A stretch of DNA of 19,369 nt from CAZLYK01 sp964563495 (lineage in GTDB: Bacteria > Acidobacteriota > Blastocatellia > RBC074). Within the stretch, counting starts at the first letter, position 1; every line of letters starts with the position of its first letter. The translations under genes were made by a program, and so were the position numbers. Of the stretch, positions 1-8,269 are shown one piece after another. The notes beneath the pieces were generated by a model. That model was not told the origin of the DNA. It saw only the letters and a list, made by a program, of their open reading frames with translations, and did not search any database. The DNA lies in assembly GCA_964563495.1 (NCBI GenBank), contig CAZLYK010000100.1:1-19369 (forward strand). Direction: 5' to 3'.

Positions 1-45
1 AATGTTTGCGATTATCGACAGGTTGATGCCGTCGACGGTTTTCAT
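1..45 (-). CDS. Start of an unidentified gene, cut by the left window edge
   Basis: On the minus strand an ATG at 45-43 follows a good Shine-Dalgarno sequence (GGAGG within about 54-59, roughly eight bases upstream) and stays open to the edge. The 15 visible residues read MKTVDGINLSIIANI, too few to assign a family. It would be divergent from the copper operon that starts at 197, so it could be a regulator or an unrelated neighbour; nothing in the sequence decides this. The 150 bases between the two starts are the only place for both promoters. Confidence 0.4.
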   Translation of the reverse strand, partial: MKTVDGINLSIIANI

Positions 46-181
46 TTCCACCCGCCTCCGCAAATAACGCAACACCCAATTCTGCGAATTTAATCCTCCC
101 CAAAAAAGATAAGAAAAGGGGCGAAGTCTGCCCTGCGGCGGTGTGGTGTGTCCGCCAATATCCTAAAGATCGCTAGTTAAT

Positions 182-187
182 GGGAGG
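182..187 (+). promoter_or_regulatory. Ribosome binding site deciding the start of the TolC-type gene
   Basis: GGGAGG lies nine bases before the ATG at 197. This favours 197 over the internal ATG at 254, which has no comparable site, although the internal start would give a more ordinary signal peptide. No convincing sigma-70 promoter is visible in 46-181. A TATCCT at 159-164 has no matching -35 element. A small GGCGG/CCGCC inverted repeat at 137-156 is too weak to name. Confidence 0.55.
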
Positions 188-196
188 ATCGAGTCC

Positions 197-1594
197 ATGC
201 AGAATGGCAAATCGATCGCCATAGTTCGCGGCTGCCCGAGCGCCGAATGTCCGATGGCGATTAAAACACTATTTGCTGCAACTCTATTTGCAATTTTTAT
301 AACCCAGTTTTCATACGCACAGAATGCGACGACGCCGGCGCAGCCATGGAGATTGGCGGACCTCGAACGCATTGCGTTGGAGAGCAATCCGACGCTTCAG
401 CAGGCCGAGGCTGCAATTCGCGCTTCTGAGGGAAGGCGCGTCCAAGCGGGCCTGCTGCCGAATCCGGTGATCGGGTACGCGGGAGAGGAGTTCGCCTTTC
501 GCGCCTTCAGCGATAAGAGCGAGCACATCGGCTTCATCGAACAGACGATCCCGCTCGGCGGCAAACTGGGCAAAAGCCGCCGCATCTTCGAGCAGGAGAA
601 AATTCAGTCGGAACAGGATGCCGTCGCGCAGAAGCAACGAATTCTCAACGAGGTAAGAATTCTTTTTTATCGGGCGTTAGGGGTGCAGCAACTGGTCGAG
701 GTGCGTACGCAACTCGCGAGGCTTGCGCGTGAAGCGGTCAATGTGACCGGCGAACTTTTCAACATCGGTCAGGCAGACTGGCCGGACGCAGCGCAGATCA
801 ACATCGAAGCCGAGCGCGCGGAACTAGACCTGATCATGGCTGAGAACGAACGCGAGCAGGTCTGGCAGGAATTGGGAGCCGTCATCGGGAATCCGTTTAT
901 CAAGCCGGCGCCTTTGGTCGGCGAGTTGGAGAAAGGTTTGCCTGCGCTCGATCGCGAGACTTTGTTGAACCAGGTGATCGCGAACAGTCCGGAGATCAAA
1001 AGAGCGCAAGCCGGCGTGGAACGCGCCAAGGCTGCGGTCTCCCGCGCCAAAGCCGAGGTCGCGCCTGACCTCTTTTTGCGCGGCGGACTCGGCTACAACC
1101 GTGAGTTGCTCGAAAAAGAGATCCCCCAAAACCGCCGGACGGGTCCGGAGGCGCAGGTCGAGATAGGTTTACGCATTCCGCTTTGGAATCGCAATCGGGG
1201 CGGAATCGCCTCTGCCGGCGCCGAATTGGAAATGGCCGAACGCGAAGTGCGGCGCGTTGAGTTATTGCTCCGCGCGCGCTTCGCCTCATCATTCAGAACA
1301 TATCTGAACGCATTGCGCGTTGCGACTCAGTATCAAAAACAGATCGTCCCGCAGGCGCAGAGCGCTTACGAGACATATCTCAGGAATTTTCGGGGAATGG
1401 CCGCGGCATATCCGCAGGTATTGATTGCTCAACGCACGCTCTTTCAAGTGCGCGCTGAATACGTCGAGGCGCTGGTTAACGTGCGGCAAAACGCGGTGTT
1501 GCTGCAAGGCTATCTGCTCAACGGTGCGCTCGATGCTCCGGGCAGTATGACCCCGGAAAGCATCAATCCTGCTAATGCGGATGACCGGGATTGA
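197..1594 (+). CDS. TolC-family outer-membrane efflux protein (CusC/CzcC type)
   Basis: This 465-residue protein is the outer-membrane channel component of a tripartite metal or drug efflux system. The N-terminus has a hydrophobic segment (about residues 22-38) ending in SYAQ, a probable Sec signal peptide cleaved near residue 41. There is no lipobox cysteine, unlike many CusC proteins. The mature part shows the family pattern of two long alpha-helical repeats rich in Ala, Glu, Arg and Gln (about 52-240 and 255-450) separated by strand segments such as GLRIPLWNRNRGG. Its length matches the family. It is the first gene of a plus-strand run of copper genes, 30 bases ahead of the multicopper oxidase start. 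No RND pump or membrane-fusion protein is encoded in the window, so its partners lie elsewhere. Alternatively it plays the role of CopB/PcoB beside the oxidase. Metal specificity is inferred from context. Confidence 0.9.
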   Translation: MQNGKSIAIVRGCPSAECPMAIKTLFAATLFAIFITQFSYAQNATTPAQPWRLADLERIALESNPTLQQAEAAIRASEGRRVQAGLLPNPVIGYAGEEFAFRAFSDKSEHIGFIEQTIPLGGKLGKSRRIFEQEKIQSEQDAVAQKQRILNEVRILFYRALGVQQLVEVRTQLARLAREAVNVTGELFNIGQADWPDAAQINIEAERAELDLIMAENEREQVWQELGAVIGNPFIKPAPLVGELEKGLPALDRETLLNQVIANSPEIKRAQAGVERAKAAVSRAKAEVAPDLFLRGGLGYNRELLEKEIPQNRRTGPEAQVEIGLRIPLWNRNRGGIASAGAELEMAEREVRRVELLLRARFASSFRTYLNALRVATQYQKQIVPQAQSAYETYLRNFRGMAAAYPQVLIAQRTLFQVRAEYVEALVNVRQNAVLLQGYLLNGALDAPGSMTPESINPANADDRD

Positions 1595-1624
1595 GAGCGA
1601 TTGAAGATTGAAGAAGTAATTACA

Positions 1625-3334
1625 ATGGAAAAGACTAACTGGATGCGAAGAAAGTTTTTACAAGGATCGAGCCTGCTCGGCGCGAGCTTTCTTTTGGGCC
1701 GAACAGCTTCGGCCCAACACGAAGGTCATCAGGCGCCGAAGCCGGATCAACAACCAAAATCCGTCAAGCCGCGGATGGATAAACCGGCGATGCCCGATCA
1801 CGATCACGCAAAGATGATGGCTGATCAAGCCAGACCGGCGGCCGGTCAATATACGCCGGTGCAGACGCCGGACCTGCCCAGGCTCGAATACACAATGGAT
1901 AACGGCGTCAAGGTCTTTAACCTGCGGGCTGAAGTTGTTCACTGCGAGCTAATGCCGAAATCCCATATGGGGCCAGCGCGCAAGATGTGGGGTTGGGGCT
2001 ACAACGGCAGCGTTCCCGGTCCGATGATTGAAGTGGTCGAAGGCGATCGCGTGCGGATCATATTTGAGAACAAGCTGCCGGAACCGACGACGATCCACTG
2101 GCACGGGCTGGAGATTCCGATCGAGATGGACGGGACGCCTTACATCAGCCAGCCGATGGTCGAGCCGGGCGGTGTCTTCGTCTATGAATTCACGGTCAAT
2201 CAAAACGGGACTTTCTTTTATCACTCGCACGGCGCGATGCAGGAGATGATCGGAATGGTGGGGCTATTCGTCATTCATCCCAAACGGCCGCACACGCCGC
2301 GCGTCGATAAGGAGTTTGGCTTGATTTTGCAGGAGTGGGCGCTGCTTCCGAACAACGATGTTCCTAACACGCTCTCGATGGAGTTCAACTGGTTGACGCT
2401 GAACGGTAAATCGGCGCCGGCCACGACGCCGCTGATTATCAAAAAAGGCGAACGCGTCCGCATTCGCATGGTCAATATCGGGATGGACCATCATCCGATG
2501 CACCTGCACGGCGTCCAGTTCCAGGTCACCGGCACGGAAGGCGGTCGGATACCCGAATCCGCCTGGTTTCCGGGCAACACGGTCATCGTCGGCGTGGCGC
2601 AGGCGCGAGATATCGAGTTCGTCGCGCAATACGAGGGCGACTGGATGCTGCATTGTCACCTGCCGCATCACATGATGAACCAGATGGTCTCGATGGTAGG
2701 GCCGATGATGATGTCGCACGGCAGCGGCTCGCAGACCGGCCTGGGGATGGAAGAGGGAATGGGCATGCTGCGGCAGGGGCACGCGCTTAGCGAGGATTTC
2801 GGCCCGGGGATGGGGCGTGGGATGGCGATGACCACCGCTGAGCAGTCGGTTTCAAACATCGTCGGGCAACAAACCCCGATGCCGACAGGGCTCTTCTTTT
2901 GCCCGATGCACCCCGAGGTTCGTTCAAATAAAGAAGGGAATTGTCCGAAGTGCAACATGAAGCTGGTCAAACAGCAGGCGCCAGAGACCTTCACCTGTCC
3001 GATGCACCCGGAAGTCGTTTCGACCAAACCCGGCTCGTGCCCGAAATGCAAGATGACGCTGGTCAAGAAGCAGCAGACCGCCATCGCTTTGACTGAAGAA
3101 GAAAAGAAGAAAGTTCCCGGCTACCCGCAGGACATGATGATGATCATGGACGACGATGTGGCAAAACCCGAAACCTGGGGGCTCGCCACCGGCTGGTCGG
3201 CTTCATTGATGGGAATGATGACGCTGGTCCGCGTGCTATCCGAAGACAAATACGAGAAAGTCATGACAATGATCAAAGAAGGCAAGACCGAAAAACCTAA
3301 GCCATCGCCCGAACAACATAAACACGGAGAGTAA
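1625..3334 (+). CDS. Tat-exported two-domain multicopper oxidase with two C-terminal heavy-metal-binding modules
   Basis: This is a 569-residue periplasmic copper oxidase. I chose the ATG at 1625 because it gives a compact Tat signal peptide (RRKFL at residues 8-12, hydrophobic stretch, AS-A-Q end); an in-frame TTG at 1601 is less likely. A His/Met-rich linker (about 32-65) precedes two cupredoxin domains. The first (about 95-220) carries HWHG (158-161) and HSH (200-202). The second (about 225-365) carries HPMHLH (290-295) and HCHLPHHMM (343-351). These are the type 2/3 ligands plus the type 1 Cys and His. The two motif pairs are only about 90 residues apart, so the middle domain of CopA/CueO-type enzymes is absent. 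The C-terminus adds two CPMHPEV...CPKC modules (from 426 and 458). Expected role: oxidation of Cu(I) to Cu(II) or copper sequestration. It is probably co-transcribed with the TolC gene upstream. Confidence 0.93.
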   Translation: MEKTNWMRRKFLQGSSLLGASFLLGRTASAQHEGHQAPKPDQQPKSVKPRMDKPAMPDHDHAKMMADQARPAAGQYTPVQTPDLPRLEYTMDNGVKVFNLRAEVVHCELMPKSHMGPARKMWGWGYNGSVPGPMIEVVEGDRVRIIFENKLPEPTTIHWHGLEIPIEMDGTPYISQPMVEPGGVFVYEFTVNQNGTFFYHSHGAMQEMIGMVGLFVIHPKRPHTPRVDKEFGLILQEWALLPNNDVPNTLSMEFNWLTLNGKSAPATTPLIIKKGERVRIRMVNIGMDHHPMHLHGVQFQVTGTEGGRIPESAWFPGNTVIVGVAQARDIEFVAQYEGDWMLHCHLPHHMMNQMVSMVGPMMMSHGSGSQTGLGMEEGMGMLRQGHALSEDFGPGMGRGMAMTTAEQSVSNIVGQQTPMPTGLFFCPMHPEVRSNKEGNCPKCNMKLVKQQAPETFTCPMHPEVVSTKPGSCPKCKMTLVKKQQTAIALTEEEKKKVPGYPQDMMMIMDDDVAKPETWGLATGWSASLMGMMTLVRVLSEDKYEKVMTMIKEGKTEKPKPSPEQHKHGE

Positions 3335-3364
3335 TAACGCTGTTATCCCAAGAAAGGTGGAATT

Positions 3365-3904
3365 ATGACAACCAGAAAAACTTCTTATCTTTTATTCGCT
3401 TTTGCCCTGGCCGCTATCCTCTCGTCCGGGGCGATTTATTCAATATCGGCGCAAGAAGGCCGGAAACAAGACCATGGGGATCATCATTCGGGCGTCAACC
3501 AGCGAGGCGATCAGGTGATGGGGTTCGGTCACGATAAGACGACCCACCATTTCATACTGAAATCAAATGGCGGGGCCATCGAAGTCGAAGCCAATGATTC
3601 AAATGACGCCGTGAGCCGCGACCAAATCAGGACGCATTTGAAACATATCTCGCAGAAATTCGCCGCCGGGGATTTCACCGCGCCGATGCTGATTCATGTT
3701 CAGACGCCGCCGGGCGTACCGGTGATGAAGCGGCTGAAGGGCGAGATTAAATATCAATATGAGGAGACTGATCGCGGCGCTCGCGTTCTGATTGCGACGA
3801 GCAATGCAAAAGCGCTCGCGGCCATTCACGACTTCCTGCGTTTTCAAATATCGGATCATAAAACCGGAGATTCGATGGAAATAGAGAAACCATCGAAGCA
3901 ATGA
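3365..3904 (+). CDS. Small exported protein of unknown function in the copper operon
   Basis: This 179-residue protein has a Sec signal peptide (hydrophobic residues about 8-29, ending SISAQ), then a short His-rich stretch (HGDHH at 37-41) and a mature domain. The segments TTHHF (59-63), SRDQIRTHL (84-92), PPGVPVMKRL (115-124) and AIHDFLRFQISDHKTGD (153-169) look like conserved blocks. I recall homologues beside copper and other metal genes, sometimes labelled aspartate carbamoyltransferase. Nothing here resembles that enzyme, and the label should not be carried over. It has a good ribosome binding site (AAAGGTGG just upstream) and a four-base ATGA overlap with the next frame. The paired histidines and its place between the oxidase and the propeller protein suggest periplasmic metal handling, but that is inference. 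Confidence 0.85.
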   Translation: MTTRKTSYLLFAFALAAILSSGAIYSISAQEGRKQDHGDHHSGVNQRGDQVMGFGHDKTTHHFILKSNGGAIEVEANDSNDAVSRDQIRTHLKHISQKFAAGDFTAPMLIHVQTPPGVPVMKRLKGEIKYQYEETDRGARVLIATSNAKALAAIHDFLRFQISDHKTGDSMEIEKPSKQ

Positions 3905-3918
3905 AAGGCGGATTCAAG

Positions 3919-5151
3919 ATGAACAAACCCCTGTTTGGCTTGATGATTTGTTTCGTGATGTCGATGCATTCAGTCTCAGCCCAGTTGCCAGCTCAGGTGC
4001 GCGAGATAACGTCGCCCGCCGGTCAAGGCAGTGGCCAACCCAATCTGGTCGTTTCGCCTGATGGACGCATCTACCTGAGTTGGATCGAGCGGTTGGGCGA
4101 AGGGCGTTTCTCATTGCGATTTGCCGTCAAAGAGGGCGATCGCTGGTCGCCGCCGCAGGCCATAGCCGAAGGCTCGAATTGGTTCGTCAACTGGGCGGAC
4201 TTCCCATCAATGGTCGCGTTGCCGGATGGCTCGCTTGCAGCTCACTGGCTGGTGAAGAGCGGACCAGGGACGGTCGATTATGACGTGACGATTTCACGAT
4301 CATTTGATGGCGGCAAGACCTGGAGAAAGCCATTTATTCCGCATCGTGACGGCGTGAAAGCGGAACATGGTTTCGTTTCGCTATTCGCGGCGCCGGGAGG
4401 GTCTGATGATGGCAATCTGGCAGCGGTGTGGCTCGACGGGCGCGAGATGAAGGCGAGCGCGGGCGATGGCAAACAGGATCATGGGCACGGCCACGGCGAG
4501 ATGACTTTGCGCTACGTGAAGATCAAACGCGACGGTGCGCTGACTGATGATGCGGTGTTGGATGCACGGGTCTGTGAGTGTTGCCAGACTTCGGCGGCGA
4601 TGACGGCTGATGGGCCGGTGGTCGTGTACCGCGACCGCTCGGATCAGGAGATTCGTGACATCTCCATCGTGCGATTACGCGACGGCAAATGGACCCAGCC
4701 GGAATCCGTTTTCAAAGATGGTTGGCAGATCGATGGATGCCCTGTGAACGGCCCATCGGTCGCGGCTGCCGGTCGTCGAGTTGCCGTTGCCTGGTACACG
4801 GGCGTCAACAACAAGCCGCGCGTGAAGCTGGCCTTTTCCAGCGACGCCGGCGCGAGCTTCAGCGAACCGATCACGGTGGATGACGGCAATCCCGCGGGGC
4901 GTGTGGAAACGATGCTGCTGGCGGACGGTGGCGCGCTTGTCTGCTGGCTGGAGAAAACGCCTGGCGGTGGTGAAGTCCGAGTGCGCCGCGTGGGACCTGA
5001 CGGTAAGGCCGATTCGGCGATTATCATTTCCGCCACCGGCGCGGCCCGCTCGAACGGCTTTCCACAGATGATTCGTTCGGGAAGAGAGATTGTCTTCGCC
5101 TGGACCGGCGCGCGCGTGTTAACTGCAACTTTACCATTTACAGATCAATAA
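3919..5151 (+). CDS. Exported sialidase-fold (BNR/Asp-box) beta-propeller protein with CxCC motif
   Basis: The start at 3919 is chosen because AAAGGCGG at 3904-3911 sits seven bases before it and MNKPLFGLMICFVM begins a clean Sec signal peptide; an earlier in-frame ATG at 3901 overlaps the preceding stop. The 410-residue protein has repeated propeller strands and Asp-box motifs (SFDGGKTW at 128-135, SSDAGASF at 307-314). It also has a His-rich loop HGHGHGE (about 188-193) and the cysteine motif VCECCQTSA (Cys 219, 221, 222), with a further Cys at 274 in DGCPVNGPS. True sialidase activity is unlikely: the family is commonly annotated exo-alpha-sialidase from the fold alone. The CxCC and His cluster, and its place in a copper operon, point to metal or haem binding in the periplasm. 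This is inference. Confidence 0.83.
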   Translation: MNKPLFGLMICFVMSMHSVSAQLPAQVREITSPAGQGSGQPNLVVSPDGRIYLSWIERLGEGRFSLRFAVKEGDRWSPPQAIAEGSNWFVNWADFPSMVALPDGSLAAHWLVKSGPGTVDYDVTISRSFDGGKTWRKPFIPHRDGVKAEHGFVSLFAAPGGSDDGNLAAVWLDGREMKASAGDGKQDHGHGHGEMTLRYVKIKRDGALTDDAVLDARVCECCQTSAAMTADGPVVVYRDRSDQEIRDISIVRLRDGKWTQPESVFKDGWQIDGCPVNGPSVAAAGRRVAVAWYTGVNNKPRVKLAFSSDAGASFSEPITVDDGNPAGRVETMLLADGGALVCWLEKTPGGGEVRVRRVGPDGKADSAIIISATGAARSNGFPQMIRSGREIVFAWTGARVLTATLPFTDQ

Positions 5152-5165
5152 ATTTGGGGGATCGA

Positions 5166-5513
5166 ATGAAATTCAGAGTTTACCTGACACGCATCTTTCC
5201 CGCCGTTTTGCTGGTCGTTCTGGTAGCGAGCCTTAGCGAGCAAACGTCTCATGGTTCGAATGGGAGAGTGAAATTGCTTCGCGTCCCAAACAATGGACTT
5301 CAACCGCAGGCCGCGATGGATGAGCGCGGCGCACTGCATCTGATCTACTTCACAGGCGAGCCGGGCGGCGGCGATATCTACTTTGTTCGGCGCGACGCGG
5401 GCAGCGCGGAATTCACCTCTTCGCTTCGCGTTAACAGCGAGTCGGGCAGCGCTATCGCCACCGGCACGATTCGGGGCGCCCACCTTAGACTGGTGTTTTC
5501 TGGAGGTAAGTGA
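5166..5513 (+). pseudogene. Truncated second BNR/sialidase-fold propeller gene
   Basis: An ATG at 5166 follows a G-rich ribosome binding site (5156-5161) 14 bases after the previous stop. It encodes 115 residues: a signal peptide (about 1-30), then VKLLRVPNNGLQPQAAMDE and IYFTGEPGGGDIYFVRR, which read like the first blades of an exported propeller protein of the same type as its neighbour. The resemblance stops after TGTIRGAHL (residue 107). Eight more residues (RLVFSGGK) end at a TGA, where a member of this family would run for several hundred residues. I infer a deletion with a breakpoint near 5484-5489. The frame is open, so a short secreted product could still be made, but it cannot form a propeller. 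The stop overlaps the next start by four bases. Confidence 0.6.
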
Positions 5514-5683
5514 TGACGACAGCTCAACGAAAACAGCGGCAAGATGCGGCGGGAGAACTTCTTCAAGAAGCTCAAACTGAAAGACTACTGAGAATCGGCG
5601 GAGTGGCCAACCGCACAGGAATCGGTATTGAGACGTTATGGTTTTACGAGCGCAGCGGGCTGCTGGATCGCCCCGGCGCGTAA
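5513..5683 (+). pseudogene. MerR-family DNA-binding stub (56 residues)
   Basis: A 56-codon frame starts at an ATG overlapping the previous TGA (ATGA), with GGAGG at 5502-5506. After a charged leader (1-24) it reads LRIGGVANRTGIGIETLWFY then ERSGLLDRPGA and stops. This is the winged-helix N-terminus of MerR-type regulators. The usual wing (GYRxY), the long dimerisation helix and the metal-binding cysteines are absent; a full MerR or CueR protein has about 130-150 residues. Two normally charged positions are altered: Gly where Glu is usual after IG, and Trp where Arg is usual before FYER. That fits decay. It sits directly before the copper ATPase gene, the expected place for a CueR-like activator. 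A functional mini-protein cannot be excluded. Confidence 0.7.
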
Positions 5684-5695
5684 GCGGAGGCAAAA

Positions 5696-8269
5696 ATGAA
5701 TGCTCACATTGATCCGGTTTGCGGAATGACTGTGAATCCGGAGACCGCTTCTGGAAAGTCCGAGTACAAAGGCCAGGTTTACTACTTTTGCAGCACCCAT
5801 TGCGTGAATAAGTTTACCTCTAATCCGACAGCTTATCTGGAGAGGCCGTCGCCGGAAGCGCACGATCACCAGCATCACGACCACTCTATGCCTTCGACAC
5901 AACCGGTGCAGATATCTTCAATGCATAAAATGTCTCCTCTGACGGCATCTGTTGTGACGACGACCCAAACAACAACCGAGGTTGATCCGGTTTGCGGGAT
6001 GACTGTCAACCCTGGGAAGGCGGCAGGCAGCTTTGAGCATAATGGCAAAACTTACTACTTTTGCAGCGAGCAATGCCTGCATAAATTTCAGGCCAACCCG
6101 GAAACCTACCTGGGTCCATCTCAGAAATCTGAGCCAAAAGTCGAAGAAGGCGTGAAATATACCTGTCCGATGCATCCAGAGATCGTGCGTGACGAACCGG
6201 GCAGCTGTCCGATTTGCGGCATGGCTTTGGAGCCGCGCACCGTGACGCTCGAGGAAGGAGAGAACCCAGAACTAAAAGATATGACTCGGCGGTTCTGGAT
6301 TAGTGCGGCGTTGACGCTGCCTGTTTTGCTCCTCGCCATGTCTGAGATGATTCCAGGACAGCCCGTCCAGCACGCGCTTTCGATGAAGGTCGTCAACTGG
6401 ATTCAGTTCATTCTGGCGGCTCCAGTCGTTTTGTGGGGCGGATGGCCGTTCTTTCAGCGCGGTTGGGCCTCGATCGTCAATCGCAGCCCGAATATGTTCA
6501 CGCTGATTGCGATTGGGACAGGCGCGGCATATCTATTCAGTGTCATTGCGCTACTTTTCCCCGGGATATTTCCAGCTTCATTCCGCGGACATGGCGGCGA
6601 GGTCGCTGTCTATTTTGAGGCCGCGGCAGTCATCACGACGCTGGTGCTGCTTGGACAAGTGCTGGAGCTGAGGGCGCGGAGTCAGACGAGCAGCGCGATC
6701 AAAATGCTGCTCGGTCTTGCGCCGAAGACTGCGCGCATTCTTCGCAGCGACGGCGGCGAAGAAGACATTTCGCTCGACCAAGTGCAACCCGGCGATCAAC
6801 TGCGTGTGCGTCCGGGCGAGAAAACGCCGGTGGACGGCGTCATCGTCGAAGGCAGAAGCAGCATTGATGAGTCCATGGTCACGGGCGAACCGATTCCGGT
6901 TGAGAAAACAATTGGTAGCAAAGTCACGGGCGGTACGGTCAACGGTACAGGCAGTTTTGTCATGAAAGCCGAGAGAGTCGGCAGCGAGACTTTGCTGGCT
7001 CAGATCGTGCGAATGGTCGGCGAAGCGCAACGCAGCCGAGCGCCGATTCAGCGTCTGGCGGATGTCGTATCGTTTTACTTCGTGCCGCTGGTCATCATCG
7101 TCGCGGTTATTACCTTCATCGTGTGGGCATGGATCGGGCCGGAACCACGCTTCGTTTATGCGCTGGTCAATGCCGTTGCAGCGCTGATCATCGCTTGCCC
7201 ATGCGCTCTCGGACTCGCTACGCCAATGAGCATTATGGTCGGGACGGGGCGAGGCGCGACGGCGGGCGTGCTGATAAAAAACGCCGAGGCTTTGGAAACG
7301 CTCGAAAAGGTCAATACCCTGGTCGTTGACAAGACCGGCACGCTCACCGAAGGCAAACCCAAACTGGTTTCAATCATCACACCACCGGAGTCTAACGAAA
7401 CGGAATTACTCAACCTTGCCGCCAGCCTCGAACGCGGCAGTGAACATCCGCTGGCCGCAGCCATCGTCTCTGCCGCGCAGGAAAGGGGACTTAAGCTAGT
7501 CGAGACGACGGATTTTCAGTCTCTCACCGGCAAAGGCATTAGCGGCAAGGTCAACGGCAAAACCGTCGCACTCGGCAACCGGCGATTGATGAGCGATCTA
7601 TCAATTAGCGTTGATCCTGGAACAGAAACCCAGGCCGACAAATTGAGGCAGGAGGGACAGACGGTGATGTTCATCGGGATTGACGGCAAGCTCGCCGGGC
7701 TGCTGGGGGTTGCCGATCCAATCAAGGAAACGACGAGAGAGGCGATCCGCCTGCTGCACGAAGAAGGCCTGCGCATCGTGATGCTGACCGGCGATAACCG
7801 GACGACCGCTGATGCGGTAGCGCGCCAACTGGGTATCGATGAAGTCATCGCCGAAGTTCTACCCGAACAAAAGAGTGCGGCGATCAAACGATTACAAGGC
7901 GAAGGCCGTGTCACGGCAATGGCAGGTGACGGAGTCAACGACGCTCCTGCGCTCGCGCAAGCGCAGGTCGGCATTGCGATGGGCACGGGAACCGATGTGG
8001 CCATAGAGAGCTCTGGGATCACACTCGTCAAAGGCGATCTGCGGGGCATCGTCCGAGCGCGGCGTTTGAGTCGAGGCGTGATGCGAAACATCCGGCAAAA
8101 CCTCTTCTTCGCTTTCGTCTATAACGTGATTGGCGTGCCGATAGCGGCAGGCGTTTTGTACCCGTTCTTCGGCGTGCTGCTCAGCCCGATGATTGCTAGC
8201 GCAGCGATGACATTCAGCTCGGTCTCAGTCATCGTCAATGCATTGCGATTGCGGAGGCTGGAACTATGA
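5696..8269 (+). CDS. copA: Cu+-type P1B ATPase with two YHS domains and one heavy-metal-binding module
   Basis: This 857-residue inner-membrane ATPase exports Cu(I) from the cytoplasm. The start has a strong ribosome binding site (GCGGAGG, five bases upstream). N-terminal HMA domains are missing. In their place are two YHS domains (about 5-50 and 95-140, each with DPVCGMTVNP and a YYFCS...C pair), a His-rich linker (HDHQHHDHS at 56-64) and a CPMHPEI...CPIC module (157-174). Catalytic motifs are complete: TGE (396-398), DKTGTLT (545-551), the HP motif SEHP (582-585), TGDN (698-701) and GDGVNDAP (744-751). Copper-selective membrane residues are visible: CPC at 501-503, YN at 809-810, and MTFSSVSVIVNAL in the last helix. 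Length and motifs agree with the P1B-1 group. It is the last intact gene of the copper run and follows the MerR stub by 12 bases. Confidence 0.95.
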   Translation: MNAHIDPVCGMTVNPETASGKSEYKGQVYYFCSTHCVNKFTSNPTAYLERPSPEAHDHQHHDHSMPSTQPVQISSMHKMSPLTASVVTTTQTTTEVDPVCGMTVNPGKAAGSFEHNGKTYYFCSEQCLHKFQANPETYLGPSQKSEPKVEEGVKYTCPMHPEIVRDEPGSCPICGMALEPRTVTLEEGENPELKDMTRRFWISAALTLPVLLLAMSEMIPGQPVQHALSMKVVNWIQFILAAPVVLWGGWPFFQRGWASIVNRSPNMFTLIAIGTGAAYLFSVIALLFPGIFPASFRGHGGEVAVYFEAAAVITTLVLLGQVLELRARSQTSSAIKMLLGLAPKTARILRSDGGEEDISLDQVQPGDQLRVRPGEKTPVDGVIVEGRSSIDESMVTGEPIPVEKTIGSKVTGGTVNGTGSFVMKAERVGSETLLAQIVRMVGEAQRSRAPIQRLADVVSFYFVPLVIIVAVITFIVWAWIGPEPRFVYALVNAVAALIIACPCALGLATPMSIMVGTGRGATAGVLIKNAEALETLEKVNTLVVDKTGTLTEGKPKLVSIITPPESNETELLNLAASLERGSEHPLAAAIVSAAQERGLKLVETTDFQSLTGKGISGKVNGKTVALGNRRLMSDLSISVDPGTETQADKLRQEGQTVMFIGIDGKLAGLLGVADPIKETTREAIRLLHEEGLRIVMLTGDNRTTADAVARQLGIDEVIAEVLPEQKSAAIKRLQGEGRVTAMAGDGVNDAPALAQAQVGIAMGTGTDVAIESSGITLVKGDLRGIVRARRLSRGVMRNIRQNLFFAFVYNVIGVPIAAGVLYPFFGVLLSPMIASAAMTFSSVSVIVNALRLRRLEL

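Noticed and set aside
3335..3352. Sequence around TAACGCTGTTATCCC resembles the I-SceI homing endonuclease site
   Set aside because: Several mismatches within an 18-base site and no intron or inserted gene nearby; best taken as chance.
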